DNA of 64,000 bases from Cellulophaga sp. RHA19 (GCF_002813425.1 NZ_PHUL01000001.1:1466001-1530000); one strand, 5' to 3'; positions 24,693 through 33,619 are shown, counted from the stretch's first letter. Notes: generated by a model not told the origin, from the letters alone. Translations and numbers: made by a program.

Positions 24693-25631
24693 TTACTGGT
24701 TTTCTAATATTTTTTTTAGTGCTATTTGTGCAGCAAAAGTTCTGTTATTGGCCTGTTCTATTACTAAAGATTGGTTGCTGTCTAAAACAGCATCTTCTAC
24801 AATTACATTTCTGCGTACAGGCAAGCAGTGCATAAATTTAGCAGCTCCTAATTTTTTTAAAGTAATTGTCCAGTTTTTATCTTGATTTATAGTTTTACCA
24901 TAATCTTGATAACTACTCCAGTTTTTAACGTATACAAAATCAGCGTTTTCTAAAGCCTTCTCTTGGTCATATTCTATAGTGGTATTTTTTGTAATATCAG
25001 TATTTAACTCGTACCCTTTTGGGTGTGTAATTACAAAGTCAGCATCTTGCAAATGCATCATTTCTACAAAAGAATTGGCAACTGCGTGCGGTAAAGCTTT
25101 AGGATGTGGAGCCCAAGAAAGTACAACTTTTGGTTTAGGTTTTGTGTTGTTTTCTGCCAAAGTAATAGCGTCTGCCAAAGCTTGTAACGGGTGGCCAACA
25201 GAACTTTCCATATTTAAAATAGGAACTGTGGCGTGTTTTATAAATCCGTTAATAACCAATTCTGCCTCATCTTCTTCTTTATCTTGTAAATTTGCAAAGG
25301 CTCTAATACCAATAACATCACAGTACTGAGAAACTACCTGTGCAGCTTCTTTTACGTGTTCAGATTTACCTTGGTCCATTACAGTACCATCTGTAAATTC
25401 TAGTGTCCAACCTTCAGAACCAAAATTCATTACAATAACCTCCATACCTAGGTTCTGGGCAGCCTTTTGTGTACTTAACCGTGTTCTTAAACTGTTATTA
25501 AAAAATAATAATACAATAGTTTTGTCTTCCCCTAAGTTTTTATATTTTTTAGGGTTTTTCTTTAATTCTATGGCTTCATCAACCCAATTGGGAAGAGAAT
25601 CTATATCTGTTATGGAAACGTAATTTTTCAT
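24693..25631 (-). CDS. argF': N-acyl-ornithine carbamoyltransferase (acetyl- or succinylornithine)
   Basis: A 312-residue transcarbamylase that makes N-acyl-citrulline from N-acyl-ornithine and carbamoyl phosphate. Carbamoyl-phosphate loop: NNSLRTRLSTQKAAQNLG (about 45-62). Further signatures are SSVGHPLQALADAITLAE, SWAPHPKALPHAV and FMHCLPVRRN. The proline-rich and tryptophan-bearing EGWTLEF replaces the free-ornithine motif of normal ArgF. The residue that, from memory, separates acetyl- (Glu) from succinyl- (Pro) specific enzymes is Ser90 here (QGKSEH), so the acyl group is undetermined. It overlaps argD by one base. Confidence 0.88.
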   Translation of the reverse strand: MKNYVSITDIDSLPNWVDEAIELKKNPKKYKNLGEDKTIVLLFFNNSLRTRLSTQKAAQNLGMEVIVMNFGSEGWTLEFTDGTVMDQGKSEHVKEAAQVVSQYCDVIGIRAFANLQDKEEDEAELVINGFIKHATVPILNMESSVGHPLQALADAITLAENNTKPKPKVVLSWAPHPKALPHAVANSFVEMMHLQDADFVITHPKGYELNTDITKNTTIEYDQEKALENADFVYVKNWSSYQDYGKTINQDKNWTITLKKLGAAKFMHCLPVRRNVIVEDAVLDSNQSLVIEQANNRTFAAQIALKKILENQ

Positions 25632-26764
25632 TATAGTTTATTTAATTCGGCTTGTAAAGCATCAAAAAACACATCTATTAAAGCTGTGGTTATGTTTAGC
25701 GCAGGCAGAATACGCAACAAGGTTTTATCTTTAGCTCCGCCAGTAAATACAAACTGATTGTATATCATTTTTTTTCTAAGTTCGCTAACTTCAAAATCAA
25801 ACTGAAGCCCCAACATTAATCCGCGACCTTTTACTTTTTTTATTTGGGGTACGGTAGCTGCTTTTTTCAAAAAGTAAGCATTCATTTTAGCAGCATTGCG
25901 TAGTAAATCTTCTTGTTCTATAACTTCTAAAACTGCTAATGATGCTGCACAGGCCAAATGATTACCACCAAAAGTAGTTCCCAATAAACCGTATGATGCT
26001 TTTATTTTTTCTTGAATTAGAACACCGCCTACAGGAAAACCATTACCCATACCTTTGGCAATTGTTACAATATCTGGTTTTATATTATGATGTTGATAAG
26101 CAAAAAACTCGCCAGTTCTTCCGTAGCCAGACTGTACTTCATCTGCAATTAAAACAACATTGTGTTTTTTACATAATGCTTCTATATTTTGATAAAATTC
26201 TGTTGTAGGCTCGTCTAAACCACCAACGCCTTGTACTGCCTCTAAAATAACAGCACAAACATCATTTTTTTCAATTTCAGTAGTAAAAGATTCAATATCA
26301 TTAAATGCTAAAAAAGTTACTTTCTGTTGTTTGTTTATAGGTGCATTTATAGCAGCATTGTCTGTGGCAGCAACAGCAGCAGATGTTCTACCATGAAATC
26401 CGTTATTAAAAGCAATAACTCTAGATTTGTTGGTGTAGAATGATGCCAATTTTAATGCGTTTTCATTAGCCTCTGCACCAGAATTACATAAAAATAAATT
26501 GTAGTCTGCACAATTAGATAATTGTACTAATTTCTCTGCCAACTCTCCTTGTAATGGGTTTTGCACAGCATTGCTGTAAAAGGCAATTTTATCTAATTGT
26601 TCTTTAATTCTACGTACGTAATGCGGATGAGAATGTCCTATAGAAATAACCGCGTGACCACCGTAAAAATCTAAATATTCCTGACCTTTATCATCTATAA
26701 CCTGACTGCCTTTTGCAGAAACAGGAGTAACATTATATAAAGGGTATACATCAAATAAATTCAT
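25631..26764 (-). CDS. argD: Acetylornithine aminotransferase
   Basis: A 377-residue PLP-dependent class III aminotransferase converting N-acylglutamate semialdehyde to N-acylornithine. LFLCNSGAEANENALKLA and AFNNGFHGRTSAAVAAT (phosphate-binding loops), VLIADEVQSGYGRTG (Asp that holds the PLP nitrogen) and the Schiff-base lysine region VTIAKGMGNGFPVGG are all present. It lies 2 bp after proC and overlaps the carbamoyltransferase gene by one base. Confidence 0.94.
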   Translation of the reverse strand: MNLFDVYPLYNVTPVSAKGSQVIDDKGQEYLDFYGGHAVISIGHSHPHYVRRIKEQLDKIAFYSNAVQNPLQGELAEKLVQLSNCADYNLFLCNSGAEANENALKLASFYTNKSRVIAFNNGFHGRTSAAVAATDNAAINAPINKQQKVTFLAFNDIESFTTEIEKNDVCAVILEAVQGVGGLDEPTTEFYQNIEALCKKHNVVLIADEVQSGYGRTGEFFAYQHHNIKPDIVTIAKGMGNGFPVGGVLIQEKIKASYGLLGTTFGGNHLACAASLAVLEVIEQEDLLRNAAKMNAYFLKKAATVPQIKKVKGRGLMLGLQFDFEVSELRKKMIYNQFVFTGGAKDKTLLRILPALNITTALIDVFFDALQAELNKL

Positions 26765-26766
26765 AC

Positions 26767-27564
26767 TTAATTTTTTACTTTAAACTCACTTATTTTATCA
26801 AACGAAGCCACAATTCCTCTAATTAAAGAAGAACTTAGTCCTTGATGTTCCATCTCATTTAAACCTTTAATAGTGCAACCCATAGGCGTTGTTACACGGT
26901 CTATTTCTTGCTCTGGATGATTGCCAGATTCTATTAATAAACTAGCGGCACCGTTACACGTATGCATTGCCAATTCTTGTGCTTCTTTAGCATCAAAACC
27001 TAGTTGTATTGCTCCTTGTGTAGTAGCACGTATTAATCGCATCCAAAAAGCTATTCCGCTTGCACAAATAACAGTTGCAGCTTGCATTTGACTTTCAGGA
27101 ATTTCTAAAGAATGTCCCATTCTGTTAAAAATAGCTTTAGCCAATTCTATACGTTTTTTACCCATTTCATTGCTACAAACACAGGTCATAGACTGCCCAA
27201 CAGAAATTGCTGTGTTAGGCATACTTCTAATAATATAGGTGTCTTTACCAAGCACAGCTTCAATTTTTTCAATGCTAAAACCGGTTATGGTAGATATTAC
27301 AATATGCTTTTCGGTAAGCAAATCTTTAACATCATTTAAAATAGCTTCAAAATGATTGGGCTGTACAGCAAAAATTAATACGTCAGAATTTTTTACAGCC
27401 TCTCTATTGTCTGCAGTAACAGTTACGTTGCCATAAGTTTTATACTCTTCAATACTTTCTGTACTTCTTTTTGTTAAATACATTGTAGTTGCACCGTTAG
27501 AATTTAAAATTCCTTTGGCAATAGATAATCCTAAGTTTCCTGCACCTATAATAGCTAATTTCAT
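26767..27564 (-). CDS. proC: Pyrroline-5-carboxylate reductase
   Basis: NAD(P)H-dependent reduction of pyrroline-5-carboxylate to proline. The 265-residue protein has the dinucleotide fold IIGAGNLGLSIAKGIL (residues 4-19), SMPNTAISVGQSMT, and the C-terminal active-site region ATTQGAIQLG through TTPMGCTIKGLNEME. Its place between argC and argD links proline and arginine synthesis, which share glutamate semialdehyde chemistry. No separate promoter is seen. Confidence 0.92.
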   Translation of the reverse strand: MKLAIIGAGNLGLSIAKGILNSNGATTMYLTKRSTESIEEYKTYGNVTVTADNREAVKNSDVLIFAVQPNHFEAILNDVKDLLTEKHIVISTITGFSIEKIEAVLGKDTYIIRSMPNTAISVGQSMTCVCSNEMGKKRIELAKAIFNRMGHSLEIPESQMQAATVICASGIAFWMRLIRATTQGAIQLGFDAKEAQELAMHTCNGAASLLIESGNHPEQEIDRVTTPMGCTIKGLNEMEHQGLSSSLIRGIVASFDKISEFKVKN

Positions 27565-27590
27565 ATCGGTTTTTATTTTTTAGATTGATG

Positions 27591-28565
27591 TTAAAATGCG
27601 GATGCTTTTAAGTTTAGACCTTCATTTTCATTAAAACCGTACATTAAATTCATATTCTGTACAGCTTGTCCAGAGGCACCTTTTAGTAAATTATCTATAG
27701 CAGATGTAACTAATAAATTGCCATTGTGTAGGTGTAAATGCAAGTGACATTGGTTTGTGTTTACTACTTGTTTTAAATGAATTTCTGTATCAGATATGTT
27801 TGTAAACTTTGCATTAGCATAAAAATTAGTATATAACTCATAAGCATCTTGTATACTACCTTTATATTTTGTGTAAGCAGTAGCAAAAATACCTCTGGCA
27901 AAGTTTCCTCTTTGTGGGAGAAATAGTAGCTCGCCAATTTCATTTTTAAAAGACTGCAAACTTTCGCCTATTTCACCTAAATGTTGGTGTGTAAATGGTT
28001 TGTACCAAGACACATTATTGTTACGCCAGCTAAAATGGGTAGAGTCGCTTGGTTTTACACCAGCACCAGTACTACCAGTTACAGCATTTATATGCACATC
28101 ATTATGCAAAATATTTGCTTTTGCCAATGGCAGTAATGCAAGCTGAATTGCTGTAGCAAAACAACCTGGATTTGCAATGTAATTAGCTGTTTTTATTTTG
28201 TCTTTATTAGTTTCTGGTAGGCCGTAAATAAATTCCTTCCCGTTTAAAGTAGCATCATTATGTAGCCTAAAATCATTACTTAAATCTATAATTTTAGTGT
28301 TACTTGAAAATGAATTTTCTGTTAAGAAAGTGGTAGAGTTACCGTGACCAAGGCACAAAAAAACAAGATCTATATTTAAGTTTACATCGCCAGTGAACTT
28401 AAGATCTGTTTGTCCTAGCAAATCTGGATGTGCTGTTGTAATATTTTTACCAGCTCTAGTTGTGCTGTAAATGAAATCTATATTTACTTTAGGGTGATTT
28501 AAAAGTAACCTTATTAACTCACCACCTGTGTAACCAGAACCACCAATAATACCTATGTTAATCAT
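27591..28565 (-). CDS. argC: N-acetyl-gamma-glutamyl-phosphate reductase
   Basis: A 324-residue semialdehyde dehydrogenase that reduces N-acylglutamyl phosphate with NADPH. The nucleotide-binding motif is IIGGSGYTGGELIRLL (5-20), and the active-site cysteine lies in YIANPGCFATAIQLALLPLA. VTGSTGAGVKPS and the His in FTHQHLGEI are also family features. It sits 5 bp after argG and 26 bp before proC. Confidence 0.94.
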   Translation of the reverse strand: MINIGIIGGSGYTGGELIRLLLNHPKVNIDFIYSTTRAGKNITTAHPDLLGQTDLKFTGDVNLNIDLVFLCLGHGNSTTFLTENSFSSNTKIIDLSNDFRLHNDATLNGKEFIYGLPETNKDKIKTANYIANPGCFATAIQLALLPLAKANILHNDVHINAVTGSTGAGVKPSDSTHFSWRNNNVSWYKPFTHQHLGEIGESLQSFKNEIGELLFLPQRGNFARGIFATAYTKYKGSIQDAYELYTNFYANAKFTNISDTEIHLKQVVNTNQCHLHLHLHNGNLLVTSAIDNLLKGASGQAVQNMNLMYGFNENEGLNLKASAF

Positions 28566-28570
28566 CCTAT

Positions 28571-29755
28571 TTAATTTTTATTTACGTGATTGTATATTTT
28601 ACCAGAGTTAGATAAAATTTTAATAAACCCTTTTGCGTCGTCAGCTGTCCATCCTTTATTCATTTCGCCATAACTACCAAAAGAAGCATTCATAAGATCG
28701 TGTTTAGATGCTATTCCATTAAGCTCAAACCTGTATGGATGTAGCGTGATAAATACATCTCCGGAAACATTTTTTTGAGTGTCTTTAAGAAAAGCTTCAA
28801 TGTTACGCATTACTTCATCTAGGTAATTACCCTCATGTAATAACATACCATAAAAGTTACCTTGTTGTTCTTTTTGGTATTGTTGCCATTTTGTAAGTGT
28901 GTGTTTTTCTAACAAATGGTGTGCTTTTATAATTAGTAATGATGCAGCTGCCTCAAAACCAACTCTACCTTTAATACCAATAATTGTATCGCCAACGTGT
29001 ATATCTCTACCAATAGCAAATTTAGAAGCAACATCATTTAACTTTGTAATGTTGTTAATAGGCTTATCTTGTTCATCATTAATAGCGGTAAGTTCTCCTT
29101 TAGTAAAAGTTAACTTAACGTCTAAGGGGTTATTTTCTGTAAGCTGACTAGGATATGCAGTGTCTGGCAATGGAGAATGTGATGTTAGTGTTTCATCACC
29201 ACCAACAGAAGTTCCCCAAAGCCCTTTGTTAATAGAGTATTTTGCCTTTTCCCAAGGGTAGTCAACACCATTTTCCTTTAAATATGCAATTTCTACTTCT
29301 CTAGATAATTGGTTGTCTCTAATAGGAGTAATAATTTCTATTTCAGGAGCAATTATCTGAAAAATCATATCAAACCTAACCTGGTCATTACCAGCACCTG
29401 TACTACCGTGCGCAATATATTTTGCACCTATTTTTTTAGCGTGATTTACAATTTCTATAGCTTGTACAATACGTTCAGCACTAACAGATAATGGGTATGT
29501 ATTGTTTTTTAAAACATTACCAAAAATTAAATACTTTACAACTTTGTTATAAAAAGTCTGCACGGCATCTATAGAAGTATAGCTACTTGCGCCTAATTCT
29601 ATGGCTTTCTTTTTAATGTTAGAAATTTCTTGTGTAGAGAAACCGCCAGTATTTACACTAACAGCGTGTACCTCAAAACCTTTGTCTTTTGATAAATATT
29701 TTGCGCAGTAAGACGTATCTAAACCACCGCTATATGCTAAAACTAATTTACTCAT
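28571..29755 (-). CDS. argG: Argininosuccinate synthase
   Basis: ATP-dependent joining of citrulline and aspartate. The 394-residue protein opens with the pyrophosphatase loop LVLAYSGGLDTSYCAKYL (3-20) and contains HGSTGAGNDQVRFD and the citrulline/aspartate-binding segment WGTSVGGDETLTSH. The length is normal. It overlaps the upstream GNAT gene by 8 bp and is the second structural gene behind the leader. Confidence 0.95.
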   Translation of the reverse strand: MSKLVLAYSGGLDTSYCAKYLSKDKGFEVHAVSVNTGGFSTQEISNIKKKAIELGASSYTSIDAVQTFYNKVVKYLIFGNVLKNNTYPLSVSAERIVQAIEIVNHAKKIGAKYIAHGSTGAGNDQVRFDMIFQIIAPEIEIITPIRDNQLSREVEIAYLKENGVDYPWEKAKYSINKGLWGTSVGGDETLTSHSPLPDTAYPSQLTENNPLDVKLTFTKGELTAINDEQDKPINNITKLNDVASKFAIGRDIHVGDTIIGIKGRVGFEAAASLLIIKAHHLLEKHTLTKWQQYQKEQQGNFYGMLLHEGNYLDEVMRNIEAFLKDTQKNVSGDVFITLHPYRFELNGIASKHDLMNASFGSYGEMNKGWTADDAKGFIKILSNSGKIYNHVNKN

Positions 29756-30374
29756 CTTTATTTTTCTTTTTTAAGAACAATTGTTCTTTTATGCTTTTTA
29801 ATCTTTTAAATACTTTGCCATCTACCTCTTTTTTTTGGGTAGCTTTTTGTTTTGCAGCAGGATCGTACAACATACCAGTGCACAAACACATTTTTTGTTC
29901 TGTTCTGGTTAGTACATCAAAATTTTTACAAGTTTGGCAGCCTTTCCAAAATTCAGGGTCGTCTGTAAGTTCAGAAAATGTAACAGGTTTGTAACCAAGC
30001 TCGTAGTTCATTTTCATAACAGCTAAGCCTGTAGTAATACCAAATATTTTTGCGTCAGGAAATTTTTCTCTAGAGAGCTTAAAAATTCGTTCTTTAATTT
30101 GTTTTGCAAGTCCAAGATTTCTAAAATCTGGATGAACAATAAGTCCAGAATTGGCAACAAATTTATTGTGTCCCCAAACCTCTATGTAACAAAAACCTGC
30201 AAATTTTTCTCCGTCTAATGCAATAACAGCATTACCATTTTGTAGCCTTTTTAAAATATATTCTGGCGTACGTTTGGCAATACCAGTACCGCGTACTTTG
30301 GCAGAATCTGTTATTGTATCAGAAATTATTTGCGCATATTTAATATGCGATGCATTAGCAATTACAATTCTCAT
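29748..30374 (-). CDS. GNAT N-acetyltransferase, candidate N-acylglutamate synthase
   Basis: A 208-residue acetyltransferase-fold protein heading the arginine operon. The acyl-CoA loop is RNLGLA (85-90) within IVHPDFRNLGLAKQIKERIF. No classical ArgA or ArgJ is present in the operon, so this protein is the obvious candidate for the first step (glutamate N-acylation). A second feature is a cysteine cluster, C146-X2-C149 and C163-X-C165 (GCQTCK and MCLCTG), suggesting bound zinc or iron-sulfur. The C-terminus is a lysine-rich tail. It is the first gene after the leader at 30418-30563. Confidence 0.78.
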   Translation of the reverse strand: MRIVIANASHIKYAQIISDTITDSAKVRGTGIAKRTPEYILKRLQNGNAVIALDGEKFAGFCYIEVWGHNKFVANSGLIVHPDFRNLGLAKQIKERIFKLSREKFPDAKIFGITTGLAVMKMNYELGYKPVTFSELTDDPEFWKGCQTCKNFDVLTRTEQKMCLCTGMLYDPAAKQKATQKKEVDGKVFKRLKSIKEQLFLKKKNKDE

Positions 30375-30417
30375 TGAATGTTGCTTTTATGTTAGTATTG
30401 TAAAATTTTATGTCTTG

Positions 30418-30445
30418 AAAAACGGAATTGGACTCACCTAATTCC
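30418..30445 (-). terminator. Attenuator-like hairpin in the arginine-operon leader
   Basis: On the minus strand GGAATT (30445-30440) pairs with AATTCC (30429-30424) and is followed by G and five T (30422-30418). It lies 44 bp before the GNAT start and 18 bp after the leader-peptide stop. The hairpin is modest (6 bp plus one more G-C inside), so termination would be conditional rather than strong. Confidence 0.55.
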
Positions 30446-30463
30446 TATATAGAAGTAATACCC

Positions 30464-30547
30464 TTACGGGCGGCGGCGTGTAGGAACAAGCGTAGCTAAG
30501 GGTGTAGAAACCCTGCTAATAAATAATATGTTTGTGTTCTTGTTCAT
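30464..30547 (-). CDS. Arginine-operon leader peptide (27 aa, ends in Arg-Arg-Arg-Pro)
   Basis: An ATG-initiated minus-strand ORF of 27 codons that starts MNKNTNILFI and ends LVPTRRRP followed by TAA. The three consecutive arginine codons are all CGC (30478-30470), in an operon whose genes mostly use AGA and CGT. Placement just ahead of a hairpin with a T-tract and the first arginine gene is the classic layout of ribosome-mediated attenuation: arginine shortage would stall the ribosome on the CGC run. A second structure, ACCCTTA (30503-30497) with TAAGGGT (30466-30460), encloses the codon run. The peptide itself needs no function. Confidence 0.75.
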   Translation of the reverse strand: MNKNTNILFISRVSTPLATLVPTRRRP

Positions 30548-30555
30548 TACAAGAT

Positions 30556-30563
30556 CAAATGTA
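30556..30563 (-). promoter_or_regulatory. Bacteroidota -7 box for the arginine operon
   Basis: On the minus strand TACATTTG matches TAnnTTTG, ending 8 bp before the leader-peptide ATG. The -33 region shows only TTAG at a fitting distance. Transcription from here would start close to the leader ATG, giving a very short or absent 5' UTR for the peptide. Confidence 0.5.
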
Positions 30564-30577
30564 CAAATTAAATTGAG

Positions 30578-31957
30578 CTAGCCTAATTTAGAAGTTTCTT
30601 TTTTTGAATATAATAAGTTTTGTCTTTTTAACTTAAGTATTTCGTAAATAATAACACCAAATATTGCAATATACTCAATTGTGAGTATTCCTAAATGCTC
30701 TTTAAAATCTGGGTTTGCATATGCCCAATAGCTTAAGAAAACAGCTGCGGACCATATAATAGCAAATCTAAACTTAGTAAATACACTAAGTAATATTAAA
30801 AATATAATGTACCAAGGGTGTACTGTAGTAGATATAAAATAGTAAATAGTTAGTACCCAAAGCATACTAGTAAATAAGCTGGTAATGGTTTTATTGTTTT
30901 TTATAAATGAAAAAAGCAAGACCATAATAATAGTTATGTAGGGAGAGATTTTACCAAAAGCCTTTATAGTTTCCCAGTCTTTACTACCTTTAATTTCGGC
31001 AACTTTTTTAATAATATTATAGATGCTAGCATTAAACTCAAAATTACTAAACCAAAGTCCTATAGTTGTGGTATAATTATTTATAAATTCTGATGAATAA
31101 AAAGGGATTAAAAGAGCAAGAACTGTAACACCAATAATAGTATAAAACGGAATTGCTTTTTTTAAACCTAGATGTCTTATAAAAAGAGGTAGAAAAATAA
31201 GAGGAACCAACTTTGTGGCTATTGAAAGTGCTAAAATTGGCGCAGCTAACAAATACTTTTTTTGAGCAAGCAAGTACATACTCCATATAAAAAAGAAAAG
31301 CATTACACCTTCAAAATGAAGATTTCCGGTAAGCTCTATAATAACTAGCGGGTTTAAAAAATACCAAAATAGTAAATGTGATGATAAGTTTAGCTTTGCT
31401 AGTAATTTGCGGCCAAAATATAGAATGCCAATATCTGCAAGTATAATAATAATACGCATTGTTAGTATGCCTCCAAGCATACTTTTACCACTAAAAAATG
31501 CAGCTAAGGCAAATATAAACTGATTTAAAGGAGGGTAGTTACTAAAATTTTTAGCACTAATTTCTCCCATACTAGCATACAGGTGAGTAGCATTATCTAT
31601 GCTAATTTTTCCTAGATCTACAATGGTGTCTGGAGTTTGTAAATAAGGGTTTAAACCCTGTAATACTAATTCTCCATCCCAAATAAACCTATGAAAATCC
31701 TGAGAAAGCATTGGCTCTACAAACAAAAACACAAGTCTAAATAATACACCAGCAGTGAATAATAGTTTTAAGTTCCATTTTTCAAACTGAATAAGCTTGT
31801 AGCATAAAAAGAATAGTGCTGCAGCTAATGTAATTAACTTAGGAAAATCTGTGCGTACCAAATGGTAAGCAAAAGTGTAGTAAAATAGTAAGCTAGCAAG
31901 TAGTAATAATATAGGTATTTTGTGTAACCTATAATATGATAAAATTTTTACTTGCAT
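30578..31957 (-). CDS. Polytopic mannosyltransferase-like membrane protein
   Basis: A 459-residue protein with about eleven to thirteen membrane helices and no soluble domain. A GT-C type catalytic loop is suggested by the SQDFHRFIWDGELVLQGLNPY segment (split here: SQDFHRFIWDGE, about 104-115), with an acidic pair in the first periplasmic loop, followed by NYPPLNQFIFALAAFFSG. This pattern is that of DUF2029/GT87 polyprenyl-phosphate mannosyltransferases. It lies downstream (same strand) of a cellulose-synthase-like GT2 gene and a dolichyl-phosphate-mannose-synthase-like gene, so it could use their lipid-linked sugar. Confidence 0.78.
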   Translation of the reverse strand: MQVKILSYYRLHKIPILLLLASLLFYYTFAYHLVRTDFPKLITLAAALFFLCYKLIQFEKWNLKLLFTAGVLFRLVFLFVEPMLSQDFHRFIWDGELVLQGLNPYLQTPDTIVDLGKISIDNATHLYASMGEISAKNFSNYPPLNQFIFALAAFFSGKSMLGGILTMRIIIILADIGILYFGRKLLAKLNLSSHLLFWYFLNPLVIIELTGNLHFEGVMLFFFIWSMYLLAQKKYLLAAPILALSIATKLVPLIFLPLFIRHLGLKKAIPFYTIIGVTVLALLIPFYSSEFINNYTTTIGLWFSNFEFNASIYNIIKKVAEIKGSKDWETIKAFGKISPYITIIMVLLFSFIKNNKTITSLFTSMLWVLTIYYFISTTVHPWYIIFLILLSVFTKFRFAIIWSAAVFLSYWAYANPDFKEHLGILTIEYIAIFGVIIYEILKLKRQNLLYSKKETSKLG

Positions 31958-32132
31958 TACAAAAATTATAATTTACATTAAGTCTCCTAAAGTACTAAAA
32001 ATTATGCAATTCTATGTTTGTAATCCTCTGAGAATAAAAATATGAATCTAGAATTTTAAGCAGAGTAAACCTATATCACCCTAATAAAAATTAGAATAAA
32101 TTAATGTGTTATAATTTAATGGTAAAATTAGT

Positions 32133-33617
32133 TTATGCCTTTGCTGTAAGCGAGTTAAAGAAAACGTAACCAAAGCCTAAAAACAACATAAAATGGAATG
32201 GAAAAAGACCAAAATCGTTTAAAGGAATTGCAGAGTACATACCAAATAAGAAATATAACATTAGTCCAAATTCTATAATCATATTTGGAGATAATTTTTT
32301 AGCAAGGTATTTGTTCCCTTTCCAACTATCAGAAATATTATTGATATTAAATTTAGGAGTACGTACAAATTCGCTTCTTTTTCCTCTGTGACCTTCTAAA
32401 ACAGCAAGTGTATTGTGTAAAGAAAAACCTAGAGCAATAGAAAAGAATGTAAAGAAAAGTCTTATATAGTCTATAAACTTACTAAGGCTACTACCTTGTA
32501 TACTTTTAAAAGTAAACCAGTAGCATACAAATAGTATAACTGTACTTAAAATAAAGAAACTAGTTACTTCAAAAACCCAACCTAAAGATTCGTTTCTACT
32601 TTTAATGTATAACATAGGTATGCTTAAAAGTGCTACTAAAAATACGCACAAAAACATAGAACTATTTAAAAGATGCATTACTCCGTGAAACTTAGTTTTA
32701 AAAGAGATGTTTTTAGCAGAAACAACGCTAACCACAGATTTTCTAAAGTTTTCTGCACCACCTTTGTTCCATCTAAATTGCTGAGAACGAGCAGCAGAAA
32801 TAACAACAGGTAATTCTGCAGGTGTTTCTACGTCTTCTAAATATTTAAACTTCCAATTTTTTAATTGTGCACGGTAACTTAAATCTAAATCTTCAGTTAA
32901 AGTGTCGCCTTCCCAGTTACCAGCATCTATAATACAGGTTTTTCTCCATATACCTGCTGTCCCGTTAAAATTTATAAAGTGTCCTTTTGCGTTACGCCCA
33001 ACTTGTTCTAATGTAAAGTGTGCATCTAAAGCAAAAGCTTGTATTCTTGTTAAAACAGAATAATCTCTGTTAATGTGTCCCCATCTAGTTTGTACAACAC
33101 CTATTTCTTCGTCTTTAAAGTAAATAACTGTTTTCTTTAACCAATCTGAGTCAGGTAAAAAGTCGGCGTCAAAAATGGCAATAAAATCACCTTTTGCAGA
33201 TATTAAACCTTCTTTTAGGGCTCCGGCCTTGTAGCCTTGCCTGTTTGTTCTTCTAATATGTTGTATATCTAGACCTGTTTCTTGTAAAGCTTCAATTTGT
33301 CTAGCTGTTTCAATTACAGAGTCATCTGTAGAATCATCTAAAACTTGAATTTCTAATTTGTTACTAGGGTATTCAATTTTAGCAATGTTTTCTAACAATC
33401 TTTCTACAACGTATTCTTCATTGTAAATAGGAAGTTGTATTGTTACATAAGGAACTTCTTTAGCGTCTAAAAGGTTGTATTTAGGGGCTTCTTTGTTTCT
33501 TCTTTTATAACCCAAATAATTAACAAGTAAGTTAAGTTGAGCTAAACTGTAGAAGAAAATCAGTAGAAGAGCTAAACTGTATATACCTATAATTATGTAT
33601 GTAATTGCAATTTCCAT
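32133..33617 (-). CDS. Glycosyltransferase family 2, cellulose-synthase-like membrane protein
   Basis: A 494-residue processive GT2-type enzyme: one N-terminal helix (about 5-28), a GT-A catalytic domain, and four C-terminal helices. The D,D,D,QxxRW motifs are visible as VLDDSTDD, AIFDADFLPDSDW, LTEDLDLSYRA and SQQFRWNKG. Relatives add sugars to polysaccharide or glycolipid on the inner face of the membrane; some act as ceramide-type or beta-glucan synthases. No PilZ domain is visible. It lies 2 bp downstream of the GT2 gene at 33620 and belongs to the same minus-strand operon. Confidence 0.88.
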   Translation of the reverse strand: MEIAITYIIIGIYSLALLLIFFYSLAQLNLLVNYLGYKRRNKEAPKYNLLDAKEVPYVTIQLPIYNEEYVVERLLENIAKIEYPSNKLEIQVLDDSTDDSVIETARQIEALQETGLDIQHIRRTNRQGYKAGALKEGLISAKGDFIAIFDADFLPDSDWLKKTVIYFKDEEIGVVQTRWGHINRDYSVLTRIQAFALDAHFTLEQVGRNAKGHFINFNGTAGIWRKTCIIDAGNWEGDTLTEDLDLSYRAQLKNWKFKYLEDVETPAELPVVISAARSQQFRWNKGGAENFRKSVVSVVSAKNISFKTKFHGVMHLLNSSMFLCVFLVALLSIPMLYIKSRNESLGWVFEVTSFFILSTVILFVCYWFTFKSIQGSSLSKFIDYIRLFFTFFSIALGFSLHNTLAVLEGHRGKRSEFVRTPKFNINNISDSWKGNKYLAKKLSPNMIIEFGLMLYFLFGMYSAIPLNDFGLFPFHFMLFLGFGYVFFNSLTAKA

Positions 33618-33619
33618 AT

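Noticed and set aside
30421..30520. GC-rich stretch first read as a mobile intergenic repeat
   Set aside because: It contains an in-frame leader ORF with an Arg-codon run in the right place and strand for attenuation, which explains it better; the repeat idea stays a refutation test.
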